Assembly (NCBI RefSeq): GCF_000936425.1
Contig: NZ_AVFK01000001.1
Span: 186,001 to 250,000 of the forward strand
DNA length: 64,000 nucleotides
Reading direction: 5' to 3'
From: Skermanella aerolata KACC 11604
GTDB lineage: Bacteria > Pseudomonadota > Alphaproteobacteria > Azospirillales > Azospirillaceae
Shown here: in pieces, positions 45,232 to 54,243 of the stretch
How the letters are laid out: each line of letters begins with the position of its first letter
How positions within the stretch are numbered: the stretch's first letter is position 1
Notes under the pieces: model-generated
Databases searched by the model: none
The model's input: only the letters and a program-made list of their open reading frames with translations
Told to the model about the DNA's origin: nothing
Program-made: the position numbers and the translations under genes

Positions 45232-45543
45232 ATGAACACCTTCAAGGTCGTTACCGGCGTCCTGTTCATCGCCTGCGCGGCATCGACATCCGCCCGGGCG
45301 GTGCCGTTCATCAAGCCGGTCTTCGGAACCCCGGTCGTGGGCATCGACTTCGCCAACCCCCTGTTCAACGTCTCCGTAAACAGCAATCTGTCGGCGTTTT
45401 CCGACGGTCTGTATGGTTCTGCCACCCTTGATCTTGCCGAGCCGGCGCCCGCAGCCCTCATCGTTCTATCCCTGATCCTGCTCCTGATCGGCCTTCCGTG
45501 GAGTGCGGGACGCCGGCAAGTCCTTCGGGGCGAAGCGCCATGA
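45232..45543 (+). CDS. Small exported protein with a PEP-CTERM-like tail
   Basis: A 103-residue protein with a signal peptide (VVTGVLFIACAASTSARA), a short body of about 50 residues and a C-terminal segment: AEPAPAALIVLSLILLLIG followed by basic residues. That layout, with a motif close to PEP, a membrane segment and an Arg cluster, is that of PEP-CTERM sorting signals, though the motif reads AEP. GGAGAAG precedes the ATG. It is coupled by ATGA overlap to a second such protein. Confidence 0.6.
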   Translation: MNTFKVVTGVLFIACAASTSARAVPFIKPVFGTPVVGIDFANPLFNVSVNSNLSAFSDGLYGSATLDLAEPAPAALIVLSLILLLIGLPWSAGRRQVLRGEAP

Positions 45544-46364
45544 AACGCCCCCGGCCCATGGGTTTGGCCCTGCTGGGTATCATCGCCGGATCTGCCTCGG
45601 CCCAGGCGGTGCCGGTCGCGAACCCGATTGTCATCGGTGCTCCGACGATCGCGGTCACCTTTGCGAACACTCCTCCCGGTTTCGTCGTCTTCAACGAATA
45701 TCTGATGGAACCAAGCGCGATCGTCGCGACGACCGGCGGCGGCGTAGGGCAGGCGCAGATCTTCGCCCCGGAAGGCATCGCGCAGCCCCTTCCGGGTCCG
45801 AACCTGTCGGCGTTCGGCGGGATTCAGATCCCTTTCGCGCTCGGCCTCGATGGGCCGGGGACCGTCGAGTTGACTATGAGCGGAAAGGTGCGGACGACCG
45901 CCACGACGACGACATTACAGGAAGGCCCGCCCTTTGCCGCATCCTTCATCGACATAGGACCGAACACGCAGATCAGCGGGATGGCGTCCGGCCCCATCAG
46001 GTTCGTCCTGGACTGGGATCTGTCGATCGTCCTGACGCAGGAGGGTCGAGAGTCCGAGACGCGGCGGACTGCACGGCGGGTCGTGTGTCCTAACAGTGTC
46101 GGGATCGTCTGCGAACAAGCCTATGACATCAGCGTGCTGGACAACACCTTCCTGCCCCGTCCGGGAGTGCCGTCGATCATCGAAACGACGATGAACTACG
46201 TCGTCACGCTGGAGAGCCGGCCGGTGACGGTTCCGGAGCCCCCTGGCTGGCCGCTGATGGCGGCCGCATCGCTCGTGATCGGGTTCATGGCGACACCCTG
46301 CCGGCGGAGAGTTCAGTCGAGTACCTGCGCGGTCTCGGCCGCTCCTCAGATATCCTCGACCTGA
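45540..46364 (+). CDS. PEP-CTERM-type exported protein
   Basis: A 274-residue secreted protein with a signal peptide ([15 protein letters not shown]), a beta-rich body with many Thr and Val residues and a Cys pair ([13 protein letters not shown]) that could form a disulfide. Near the C-terminus there is [27 protein letters not shown], a good PEP-CTERM sorting motif; about 17 residues follow it, more than usual. It should be anchored and processed by an exosortase, which is not in this window. The last 19 bases overlap the convergent msrB gene. Confidence 0.7.
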   Translation: MKRPRPMGLALLGIIAGSASAQAVPVANPIVIGAPTIAVTFANTPPGFVVFNEYLMEPSAIVATTGGGVGQAQIFAPEGIAQPLPGPNLSAFGGIQIPFALGLDGPGTVELTMSGKVRTTATTTTLQEGPPFAASFIDIGPNTQISGMASGPIRFVLDWDLSIVLTQEGRESETRRTARRVVCPNSVGIVCEQAYDISVLDNTFLPRPGVPSIIETTMNYVVTLESRPVTVPEPPGWPLMAAASLVIGFMATPCRRRVQSSTCAVSAAPQISST

Positions 46365-46792
46365 TCGAGATAGGCGCCGTAGCCCTCGTTCTCCATGTCG
46401 GTGCGTGGCACGAACCGCAGCGAGGCGGAATTGATGCAGTAGCGGAGGCCGCCACGATCGGATGGCCCATCGGGGAAGACATGGCCGAGATGGCTGTCAC
46501 CGTGTGTCGAGCGGACTTCGGTGCGGATCATGCCATGGCTTCTGTCGCGCAACTCGTTGACGTTGGCCGGTTCGATCGGCTTGGTGAAACTCGGCCAGCC
46601 GCAACCCGACTCGTACTTGTCCGAGGACGCGAACAGCGGCTCGCCCGATACGATGTCGACGTAGATTCCGGGCTCCTTGTTGTAGAGGTACTCGCCCGTT
46701 CCCGGCCGTTCGGTGCCATTGCCCTGAGTCACCCGGAACTGCTCGGGCGACAGTCCGGCAATGGCTTCCTCGGTCTTCTTGTAACCGGTCAT
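46346..46792 (-). CDS. msrB: Peptide-methionine (R)-S-oxide reductase
   Basis: A 148-residue MsrB that reduces methionine-R-sulfoxide in damaged proteins. The catalytic cysteine is Cys119 in [12 protein letters not shown], with a second candidate redox cysteine, Cys64, in ESGCGWPSF. The two CxxC pairs that bind zinc in many MsrB proteins are missing (for example IVSGEPLF in place of VVCGAPLF). It is therefore the zinc-free form. GGAGT precedes the start. It probably works in the cytosol with thioredoxin. Confidence 0.95.
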   Translation of the reverse strand: MTGYKKTEEAIAGLSPEQFRVTQGNGTERPGTGEYLYNKEPGIYVDIVSGEPLFASSDKYESGCGWPSFTKPIEPANVNELRDRSHGMIRTEVRSTHGDSHLGHVFPDGPSDRGGLRYCINSASLRFVPRTDMENEGYGAYLDQVEDI

Positions 46793-46852
46793 ACACGATA
46801 CTCCATCGTTTCACGATGGCACGGCATCCCGCGCCGACGATTCATATAGTGC

Positions 46853-47479
46853 CTATCTGGTGAGATGCTCTGGTCCGGCACGTAGTTCATCGTTCTCGGC
46901 TTCCAGCTGCGCGATACGCTCCCGAAGCGGACGGATCGCCTCGGCGATTTCCATTTCCGTGAAGCGCGGGGTGATGTGCTGCGGACAATTCCAGTCGAAG
47001 GCTTCAAGACGCAGCCGGAAGATGCGTTCGAGCTTCGCCCGGTAACCCGCGATCGTGACGAGCTTGGTCAGCGCCGGATCGGCATCCAGTGCTACGACCT
47101 CGACATGCGCATAGATCTTGAGGCGGGCGCGGCGGCCGTAGTCCATCAGGAATAGGCAGACCCTGTCGTCCGCCGCAAGGTTGCCGACGCTGATGTACTG
47201 GCGGTTGCCGCGATAATCGGCAAAGGCCAGCGTCCGGTCGTCGATAAGCTTCAGGAAGCCGGGCGGGCCGCCGCGATGCTGGACATAGGGCCATCCGGTT
47301 TCGGAAACGCTCGCCATGTAGAAGCTGTCGCGCTCCGCTATGAACGCGGCCTCGTTCTCCGTGAAGCGATCGAAATCACGGTGGCCGGCAAAATCGCGCC
47401 AAAGATGGTCGGCGCCCATTTCGGCCTGCGCCGCCCGGACGCTGGGTGTTATCGCGATGTCGAGAAATCCGTATGACAT
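46853..47479 (-). CDS. Pyridoxamine 5'-phosphate oxidase-like flavin protein
   Basis: A 208-residue protein of the split-barrel flavin-binding superfamily. Core segments are DSFYMASVSETGWPYVQHRGGPPGFLKLID, then TLAFADYRGNRQYISVGNL and DDRVCLFLMDYGRRARLKIYAHVEVV. The C-terminal coiled-coil-like helix (REERIAQLEAENDELR-type) is typical of one subgroup. GGAG precedes the start. Substrate unknown; members reduce or bind flavin- or heme-like ligands rather than make vitamin B6. Confidence 0.85.
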   Translation of the reverse strand: MSYGFLDIAITPSVRAAQAEMGADHLWRDFAGHRDFDRFTENEAAFIAERDSFYMASVSETGWPYVQHRGGPPGFLKLIDDRTLAFADYRGNRQYISVGNLAADDRVCLFLMDYGRRARLKIYAHVEVVALDADPALTKLVTIAGYRAKLERIFRLRLEAFDWNCPQHITPRFTEMEIAEAIRPLRERIAQLEAENDELRAGPEHLTR

Positions 47480-47752
47480 GATCTATCTCCAATCCGTCGG
47501 AGAACGGCAGGTGCGGAAGCGTTCGGACAGGCGCGACACTGCAATCTCCCCCGGGGTGCGGGCCGATCTCGGACTCGGCTGACCGGAAGAATACCGGTTT
47601 TCATTTCCTCGCATAATGTGGTGCATCTGAAATTGAGCCTTCCACAAATCGGAAAGGTGCGGGCTTCGGCCCCTGGCCGGGAAATGGAGCTTGATTTCGG
47701 GGTGCCTCGAAAGACGGGATGACAGATCCCAGTTGCTGTGCGGAAGTGCGGC

Positions 47753-48301
47753 ATGCGCTATCTTGTTCTTATCCTGGCCTTAATCCTCGCCGCCTGTCAG
47801 ACGAAGTCCGGTGAGGTACATCCCCGAATGCCGCAGATGGTGGTTCCCGTCGATCCGGCCGAACCTCCGCAACCGCGTGACGGAACCCTTCAACAGGGCA
47901 TCGAGGTCGGCGAGATCACGCTTGACGGCAGTGCCGCCGGACAAATCGGGGAAGTCGGTGCGATTTCGCGCAACGACCTTCGGGAAGCGCTCATCAACAC
48001 GCTGGCGAGCCGCGGGTTGCTGGCGGCAAGCAGGCCTGCCTATCGGCTGGACATGAGGATCGACGGCGCGAGGACGCCGACCATACCGGGACCATTCGAA
48101 ACCGAAGTCTCCGTCGCCGCCACCTATGTTCTGACCGATGCCGCGACCGGCAGCGAGGTCTGGCGCACCACTGAGGAAACGAGCGTCCAGCGGAAGATCA
48201 CCGCCGGCTTTCCGGAGCCCGTGCTGATGGAGAGGGATGCTCTGGAGCAGGCGATCCGCGACAGCATTGCCCGGATGCTGAGCCAGCTGTACCGGCGCTA
48301 A
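47753..48301 (+). CDS. Lipoprotein of unknown function
   Basis: A 182-residue predicted lipoprotein with the lipobox LILAAC (Cys15). The mature part resembles small periplasmic outer-membrane lipoproteins with an alpha/beta fold: NDLREALINTLASRGLL, YRLDMRIDGARTPTIPGP, VAATYVLTDAATGSEVWRTT, and a C-terminal helix DALEQAIRDSIARMLSQL. This pattern recalls LptE- or curli-assembly-like lipoproteins, but I cannot name the family. The ATG at 47753 is preferred to 47738 for its GGAAG. Confidence 0.7.
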   Translation: MRYLVLILALILAACQTKSGEVHPRMPQMVVPVDPAEPPQPRDGTLQQGIEVGEITLDGSAAGQIGEVGAISRNDLREALINTLASRGLLAASRPAYRLDMRIDGARTPTIPGPFETEVSVAATYVLTDAATGSEVWRTTEETSVQRKITAGFPEPVLMERDALEQAIRDSIARMLSQLYRR

Positions 48302-48355
48302 AGGCCGCGCACGCCTGTTGCAAGGTGGACCCGGCGGCCGTGTCCGCTGGGGTGA

Positions 48356-48880
<525 letters not shown>

Positions 48881-48923
48881 CCGGGAAACGACGACCCGCA
48901 TCGTGGGTCGACTTATTCCGGCA

Positions 48924-49244
48924 TCAGTTCTCCGCCCGCTCCGGGGAAGGAGCCGTCTGCCCGTTCCGATACGATTGAAGCAGCCGGAGCGCCCGTTCGG
49001 CGAGGTCGGCGCAGTCCTCGTTCCGACCTGCCGCCCGCAAGGTCTCCGCGTCCAGCCGCATCCACATGACGCCGGTCGCAAGTTCCTCCTTCAGCACGGG
49101 TTCGGCGGTCATGAGCCGGTGCGACTGGGCAAGTGCGCCGTCGCAGCGCTCGCCCGCCGTCGCGGCGAGCGCCGGCCCGCCGTGGCCGCACAGAAGCACC
49201 GCCGGAAGCAGTGCCAGGATCGGCGCCGCCGCCTTCCTGATCAC
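48924..49244 (-). CDS. Small exported protein coupled to the BtpA-type gene
   Basis: A 106-residue protein starting with GTG at 49244, which overlaps the stop of the BtpA-type gene (GTGA). It has a signal peptide (APILALLPAVLLCGHGGPALAA) and a helical mature part with two cysteines (GERCDGALAQSHRLM and NEDCADLAERALRLL), probably joined by a disulfide. I do not recognise the family. Coupling suggests it belongs to the adjacent uptake module, acting in the periplasm. Confidence 0.6.
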   Translation of the reverse strand: MIRKAAAPILALLPAVLLCGHGGPALAATAGERCDGALAQSHRLMTAEPVLKEELATGVMWMRLDAETLRAAGRNEDCADLAERALRLLQSYRNGQTAPSPERAEN

Positions 49245-50092
49245 CGGTGGCGCTCCCGCACGGCGCGCACCAGTTCCATAAAGCTGGCGACGCGCTCCTT
49301 CTCGACCGCGTTCCACCACACGCCGCCCGCTTTCAACGAACTGCCGATGATGACGCCTTCGGCGACATCCAGCAGGCTTTCCACATTGCCTTCGGTGACG
49401 CCGCTGCCGATCAGGACGGGCAAGCTGGTCGCGTCCCGGATCGTGCGGACCTCATCCGGGTCGGCGGCGTCTCCCGTGCGCTGGCCGGTCGCGATGACGG
49501 CGTCGGCGTGGAAGAACTCCAGGTCCCGGGTCAGTTCCGGGATCGACCGGTCGGCGACGATGGAATGGGAACCGTGCTTGACGTGGCTGTCGGCGAAGAT
49601 CGCCACATCGGCGGCTCCGAGCGAGGCCCGGTAGCGCAGGGTCTTGCCGGCCTCGCCTTCGATCAGTCCTTCGTTGGCGACATAGGCGTTGGCCCACTGG
49701 TTCACCCTGACGAAGCGGGCGCCGCCCGCCACCGCCACCGCCAGCGCATGGACGGGAGCATTGGCCAGCACGTTGATGCCCAGCGGCACGTCGAACTCCC
49801 GCCGGATGCGGTCGGTGATCACGGCCATGCATGCCGCGGTTTCCGGCCCCAGGTCGGCAGGTTTCACGAAGGGGATGTCGCCGTGGTTCTCGACGATCAA
49901 CCCGTCGATGCCGCCCGCTACATAGGCTTCGGCATCGGCGCAAGCCCGGTCGCTGATCGCCCTCATAGGCTGGCCGCGATGGTCCGGGGTACCGGGCAAA
50001 GCCGGGCAATGGATCACGCCGATCGCCACCTTCCGCTTGCCGAAGATGTCCGTGACGGCGCTCCCGCGGTTCCGCGCGACACCAGTGCCCAT
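49241..50092 (-). CDS. BtpA/SgcQ-family TIM-barrel protein
   Basis: A 283-residue protein of the BtpA/SgcQ family. Characteristic segments: KVAIGVIHCPALPGTP, GGIDGLIVENHGDIPF, LGINVLANAPVHALAVAVAGGARFVRVNQ and the phosphate-binding-like end LPVLIGSGVTEGNVESLLDVAEGVIIGSSLK. The last segment resembles the phosphate site of phosphosugar TIM barrels. An ATG at 50092 with GGAGGAA is preferred to the longer frame from 50155. BtpA was described for photosystem assembly, but bacterial relatives sit with sugar uptake genes. Here it faces a sugar-type ABC operon with two PfkB kinases, so a phosphorylated sugar-like substrate is plausible. Confidence 0.85.
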   Translation of the reverse strand: MGTGVARNRGSAVTDIFGKRKVAIGVIHCPALPGTPDHRGQPMRAISDRACADAEAYVAGGIDGLIVENHGDIPFVKPADLGPETAACMAVITDRIRREFDVPLGINVLANAPVHALAVAVAGGARFVRVNQWANAYVANEGLIEGEAGKTLRYRASLGAADVAIFADSHVKHGSHSIVADRSIPELTRDLEFFHADAVIATGQRTGDAADPDEVRTIRDATSLPVLIGSGVTEGNVESLLDVAEGVIIGSSLKAGGVWWNAVEKERVASFMELVRAVRERHR

Positions 50093-50236
50093 CGACCTGT
50101 TCCTCCGTCCTCGATCCAGGATCGACCCTATCAGGCGAGCCCCGACGGATCGCATTAACCTATTTACGTTCTTGCACAGGATGCCGAACTTTGAAAGGTT
50201 TCAACGTGAAGACAAACATAAAAAACAGGGTGCTTC

Positions 50237-51163
50237 ATGATTTGGAAGGGGTTAATCCATGCGGCGGCCGGCCTTATGGTCGCCTTGCCGCTCATCTCCG
50301 GGGACGCGGCCGCCCAGAAGCGGCCGACCGTCTGCTTCGTGACCTTCAGCCTGCAAGTCAAATATTTCCAGAGCAGCGTCGCGGGCGGCCAGCGCGCCGC
50401 CGACGAGGTCGGCGCCGATCTGGTCGTGCTCGATCCGCAGGCGGATGCCGGGCGTCAGGTGACGCTGGTCGAGGACTGCATCGCGCGCGGCGCCAACGCG
50501 ATCGTGATCGATCCGATCGAATCAGGCTCCCTGATGGGCGTGATCGACGAGGCCGGCTCGCGCAACATCCCCATCGCCGTGCTCGACACGCCGGTCAACA
50601 GCCCGCATGTCGTGACCCAGATCGGCGTACCGCAGTTCGAAGCGTCCCGCGAGTTCGGGCAGTTCGTCGCCGGCTACGTCATCGGCAAGATGGGCGGCAA
50701 GGCCAAGGTCGGGATCATGCTCGCCTCGACCGAGGTGCAACTGGCGCGGCGCGACGGCTTCATTGAGGCGATGAAGTCGGTCCCCGGTGTCGAGATCGTG
50801 GCGACCGGCGACGGCCGCAACATCCTGGAGCGGGCGACGTCCGAGGCGGAAGACATGCTGACCGCCAATCCCGGTATTGACGTGATCTACGCGACCGGCG
50901 ATCCCCAGCTTCAGGGCGGTCTAGCCGCCGCGGCATCCCAGGGCCGCAACATCGCCTTCTTCGGCTGGGACGACATCCCGCAGCCTTTTCTGAAGCCGTT
51001 GGAGGAAGGCAAGATCGTCGGTTTCCTCAAGCAGTCGCCCGATATCGGCGGCGCCACGGCCGTCAAGCTGCTGGTCCAGCACTTGGCGGGACAGAAGATC
51101 CCGGCACGCTTCAGCTACAATCCCAGCGTCGTGACCCAGTACAATCTGGATAAGTTCCGGTGA
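50237..51163 (+). CDS. Sugar-type ABC transporter substrate-binding protein
   Basis: A 308-residue periplasmic binding protein of the RbsB/type-1 fold with a signal peptide (LMVALPLISGDAAAQ). Family regions are VAGGQRAADEVGADLVVLDPQADAGRQ, ARGANAIVIDPIESGSL, PIAVLDTPVN and AFFGWDDIPQPFLKPLEEG. It is the first gene of a seven-gene plus-strand operon and is divergent from the BtpA-type gene. The ligand is unknown: pentose-, polyol- or nucleoside-like. Confidence 0.9.
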   Translation: MIWKGLIHAAAGLMVALPLISGDAAAQKRPTVCFVTFSLQVKYFQSSVAGGQRAADEVGADLVVLDPQADAGRQVTLVEDCIARGANAIVIDPIESGSLMGVIDEAGSRNIPIAVLDTPVNSPHVVTQIGVPQFEASREFGQFVAGYVIGKMGGKAKVGIMLASTEVQLARRDGFIEAMKSVPGVEIVATGDGRNILERATSEAEDMLTANPGIDVIYATGDPQLQGGLAAAASQGRNIAFFGWDDIPQPFLKPLEEGKIVGFLKQSPDIGGATAVKLLVQHLAGQKIPARFSYNPSVVTQYNLDKFR

Positions 51164-51233
51164 GGCGGCATGGCGGCAATCCGCAGCAAGGAAGGCCAAG
51201 GCAAGCAAGGCCAGGGAAAGCAAGGAGAGCGTC

Positions 51234-52265
51234 ATGACGCAAAGTTCCAGCCTCCTGCGGCGCGGTTCCCGGATGGGCATGCCCGACGGCCGGAGATTGG
51301 CCCTGCTGGCGGTCCGTTACGGCATGCTGGCGGCCCTCCTGATGTGGATCGTCGCCATGTCGATCCTGTCCGAGCACTTCCTGACCATTTACAACTTCCT
51401 CAACGTCGCCCGTCAGGCGGCGCCCATCATCATCATCGCCGTCGGCATGACGCTCGTGATGGCGACCGGCGGCATCGACCTGTCGGTCGGGTCCCTGGTG
51501 GCGCTGGTTTCCGTCAGCTCGGCGGCCCTGCTCTCGGCCGGGCTGCCGATCTACGCCGTCTTGGCGATCGTCATCCTGATCGGGGCCGCCGCCGGAGCCG
51601 TCAACGGAAGCTTCGTCTGCCTGGGCCTGCCGCCCTTCGTGGTGACCCTGTCGGCGCTTGTCTACCTGCGCGGCATCGCCTTCGTCGCCAGCAACGGCTA
51701 CGCGGTTCCGGTGTCCGATCCGGTCTATCTGGAGATCGGGCGCGGCAGCCTTGCCGGCATCCACCTGCCGATCGTGATCGCCGCCGTCGTGGCGGTGGCC
51801 GGCTGGTACGTCCTGAACCGCACCCGCTTCGGCCTGCATTCGCTGGCTGTCGGCGGCCGGGAGGAAGCGGCCCGCGTCATGGGCCTGCGCATCACGCGGA
51901 TCAAGATCGCGGTCTATACCCTGACCGGCGCACTGGCGGGACTGGGCGGAGTGGTCGCGACCGCCAGGCTGGCCAACGGGTCGCCCAACGCCGGCATGAT
52001 GATGGAACTGGACGTGATCGCCGCCGTCGTGCTCGGCGGCACCAGCTTGTTCGGAGGTGTCGCGACCGTCGGCGGCACCGTGATCGGCGCCCTGTTCCTG
52101 AACTTCGTGCGCAACGGCCTCAACCTGCAAGGCGTCAATCCCTTCTGGGTTCAGGTCGTTTCCGGCTTTATCCTGCTGCTCGCGGTGCTGCTCAACACGG
52201 TGGCGAACCGCAGGATCGAGGAATGGGCGCGCACCCGCCCCGCCGCCGAGGAGGACGAGGCGTGA
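51234..52265 (+). CDS. Sugar-type ABC transporter permease (RbsC family)
   Basis: A 343-residue inner-membrane permease of the BPD_transp_2/RbsC type with eight to ten membrane segments. Hallmarks are NVARQAAPIIIIAVGMTLVMATGGIDLSVGS, GREEAARVMGLRITRIK (ATPase-contact loop) and LDVIAAVVLGGTSLFGGVATVGGT. A GGAGAGC site precedes the ATG. Its stop overlaps the ATPase start (TGATG). Confidence 0.92.
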   Translation: MTQSSSLLRRGSRMGMPDGRRLALLAVRYGMLAALLMWIVAMSILSEHFLTIYNFLNVARQAAPIIIIAVGMTLVMATGGIDLSVGSLVALVSVSSAALLSAGLPIYAVLAIVILIGAAAGAVNGSFVCLGLPPFVVTLSALVYLRGIAFVASNGYAVPVSDPVYLEIGRGSLAGIHLPIVIAAVVAVAGWYVLNRTRFGLHSLAVGGREEAARVMGLRITRIKIAVYTLTGALAGLGGVVATARLANGSPNAGMMMELDVIAAVVLGGTSLFGGVATVGGTVIGALFLNFVRNGLNLQGVNPFWVQVVSGFILLLAVLLNTVANRRIEEWARTRPAAEEDEA

Positions 52266-53050
52266 TGAGCCAACCTATTGCCGGCCAGCCACTGATAGAC
52301 CAGCCGCTTATAGAGATGCGCGGCATCGCCAAGAGCTTCGGCGCGGTCCGCGCCCTCCACGGCGTCGATCTCAGGCTTGATCGGGGCGAGGTGCTGGGGC
52401 TGGTCGGCGACAACGCCGCCGGCAAGTCCACCCTCATGAAGATCCTGGCGGGAGCCTACAGCCCCGACGACGGCGAGATCCGAATAGACGGTGTGCCGGT
52501 CAAGTTCGACGGCCCGATCTCTGCCCGCGATTCCGGGATCGAGATGATCTACCAGGACTTCGCCCTGGTGCCGCAGTTGACGGTCGCCCAGAACATCTTC
52601 CTGGGCCGCGAACTGATGACCCGGCGGTTCGGCCTGCCGGTCCTCGACCGGCGGAGCATGGCCGACCGCTCGCGCGACCTGTTCTCGGCGCTGGGCTTGC
52701 GGGTGCCGTCGGTGGACAGTCCCGTCCATGCCCTGTCCGGCGGGCAGCAGCAGGCCGTCGCCATCGCGCGCGCCACCGGTTTCGCCGCCAAGCTGGTGAT
52801 CATGGACGAGCCGACCGCCAACCTGGGGGCGCCCGCCATCGCGAAGGTGCGGGAGACCATCTCGCGGCTGAAGCGGTCGGGCGTCGCCGTCATCGTCATT
52901 AGCCATCGGCTGGAGGACATCTTCGCGGTCGGCGATCACTTCATGGTCATGAAGCATGGCCGCCTGATCGCAAGCCGGGCCGTCGACGACACCCATGCCG
53001 ACGAGATCGTCGAGATGATCGTCAGCGGCCGCGACCGGCGGGTTTCGTGA
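52265..53050 (+). CDS. Sugar-type ABC transporter ATP-binding protein
   Basis: A 261-residue single-domain ATPase related to the N-terminal half of RbsA and to FrcA. Walker A is GDNAAGKST, the signature is LSGGQQQA, Walker B is LVIMDEP followed by TANLG, and the switch His is in ISHRLEDIF. Single-domain ATPases of this kind serve fructose- and inositol-type importers of alphaproteobacteria. Start and stop both overlap neighbouring genes. Confidence 0.92.
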   Translation: MSQPIAGQPLIDQPLIEMRGIAKSFGAVRALHGVDLRLDRGEVLGLVGDNAAGKSTLMKILAGAYSPDDGEIRIDGVPVKFDGPISARDSGIEMIYQDFALVPQLTVAQNIFLGRELMTRRFGLPVLDRRSMADRSRDLFSALGLRVPSVDSPVHALSGGQQQAVAIARATGFAAKLVIMDEPTANLGAPAIAKVRETISRLKRSGVAVIVISHRLEDIFAVGDHFMVMKHGRLIASRAVDDTHADEIVEMIVSGRDRRVS

Positions 53051-54243
53051 CCCAGCGGCGCGCCACCATTCCCGATGTGGCCCGGCTGGCCGGCGTTTCG
53101 ATCGGCACGGTGTCGAACGTGCTGAACGACACCGTCCCCGTCGCGGACGAGACGCGCGCGCGGGTCGAACGCGCCATCGCCAGACTCGGGTTCGTCCGCA
53201 ACAGCCACGCCCGATCGCTGATCCGGACCAGCCGCCCGGCCCGGCGCGACGGCGACGTCAGGACCCCGCGTCTGGTCAGTGTCGGGTATGTCAGCGCCGA
53301 CTACACCGCCAAGGTGAATGCCTTGCCGCACCGCGACGAGCGCGCCACTGCCCGGACCATCGACAAGTCACTGGGCGGTCCCGCCGCCAATGTCGCGGCG
53401 CTGGCCGCCGGCCTCGGCGCTCCCTTCGCGGTGCAGGCCGACCTGATCACGGTGGTTGGCCTCGATCCGGAAAGCGACTGGGCGATGGCGGAGATCGTTG
53501 AGCGCGGGGTAGGGACCTCCTTCATTCGGCGAACTCCCGACCGGCGCCTCAGCCGCTGTCTGGTCATCGTCGAGCCGAGCGGCGGGCGCACCATCGTCAA
53601 CGAACCGTTCCAGTTCGACAAGAGCGACCTTGACCCGCTCGATGGTCTCGACGATCCGCCGGATCGCCGCCGCTGCATCCATATCGAGGGCTATCAGGTC
53701 GACTCCCTGCGGTCACGGGTAGCCAAGCTTCGCGCCGCCGGATGGACCGCCAGCATCCAGGCGACAGGGTTGCCGGCCTCGCGCCTGACCGAAGCGGGGC
53801 TGGCCGGTCTGGCGGACTCCTTCGACGTCGTGATCGTCAATCGGGAGGCGGTACGGACCGCCACCGGCTGGCGCGGCAGTGAGGCGATCCTGTGCGACCG
53901 CTTCGCCGCGATCTTCTCGCAGCGCCGGGCCGGTCCCGTCGTGCTGACATTGGGAGAGAAGGGCGCGCTGGTGCTTCCGCCGGATCGCTCCGGGCCGGTC
54001 GCGGTACCGGCCCTGCCGGTCGAAGCGGTCGACACCACCGGGGCCGGCGACGCCTTCACCGGGATATTCCTCGCCGTCTGGCTCAACACCGGTGACGCGG
54101 TCATGGCGGCTCGCCACGGTTGCATCGGGGCCAGCCTCGTCGTCACCCGGCCGACCGCCCAGGGGCTGGTTCCCTCGGCGAAGCGGATCGGAGAGATGGC
54201 GGAGGCCGAAACCATGGAAAGGGAAGGGACGGGAGCATGCTGA
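53047..54243 (+). CDS. LacI-type HTH fused to a PfkB-family carbohydrate kinase
   Basis: A 398-residue fusion, GTG start overlapping the ATPase stop. Residues about 6-60 are a LacI-family DNA-binding domain (IPDVARLAGVSIGTVSNVLND, then hinge-helix-like ARSLIR). Residues about 74-385 are a PfkB/ribokinase domain in place of the usual sugar-binding domain: GGPAANVAALAAGLG at 110-124 and the anion-hole/catalytic signature DTTGAGDAF at 329-337 with catalytic Asp335. Both halves look intact. Such a protein could bind DNA in response to its own substrate or phosphorylation product, or repress the operon it sits in. E. coli YeiI-type kinases also carry an HTH, but of a different type. Confidence 0.9.
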   Translation: MTQRRATIPDVARLAGVSIGTVSNVLNDTVPVADETRARVERAIARLGFVRNSHARSLIRTSRPARRDGDVRTPRLVSVGYVSADYTAKVNALPHRDERATARTIDKSLGGPAANVAALAAGLGAPFAVQADLITVVGLDPESDWAMAEIVERGVGTSFIRRTPDRRLSRCLVIVEPSGGRTIVNEPFQFDKSDLDPLDGLDDPPDRRRCIHIEGYQVDSLRSRVAKLRAAGWTASIQATGLPASRLTEAGLAGLADSFDVVIVNREAVRTATGWRGSEAILCDRFAAIFSQRRAGPVVLTLGEKGALVLPPDRSGPVAVPALPVEAVDTTGAGDAFTGIFLAVWLNTGDAVMAARHGCIGASLVVTRPTAQGLVPSAKRIGEMAEAETMEREGTGAC

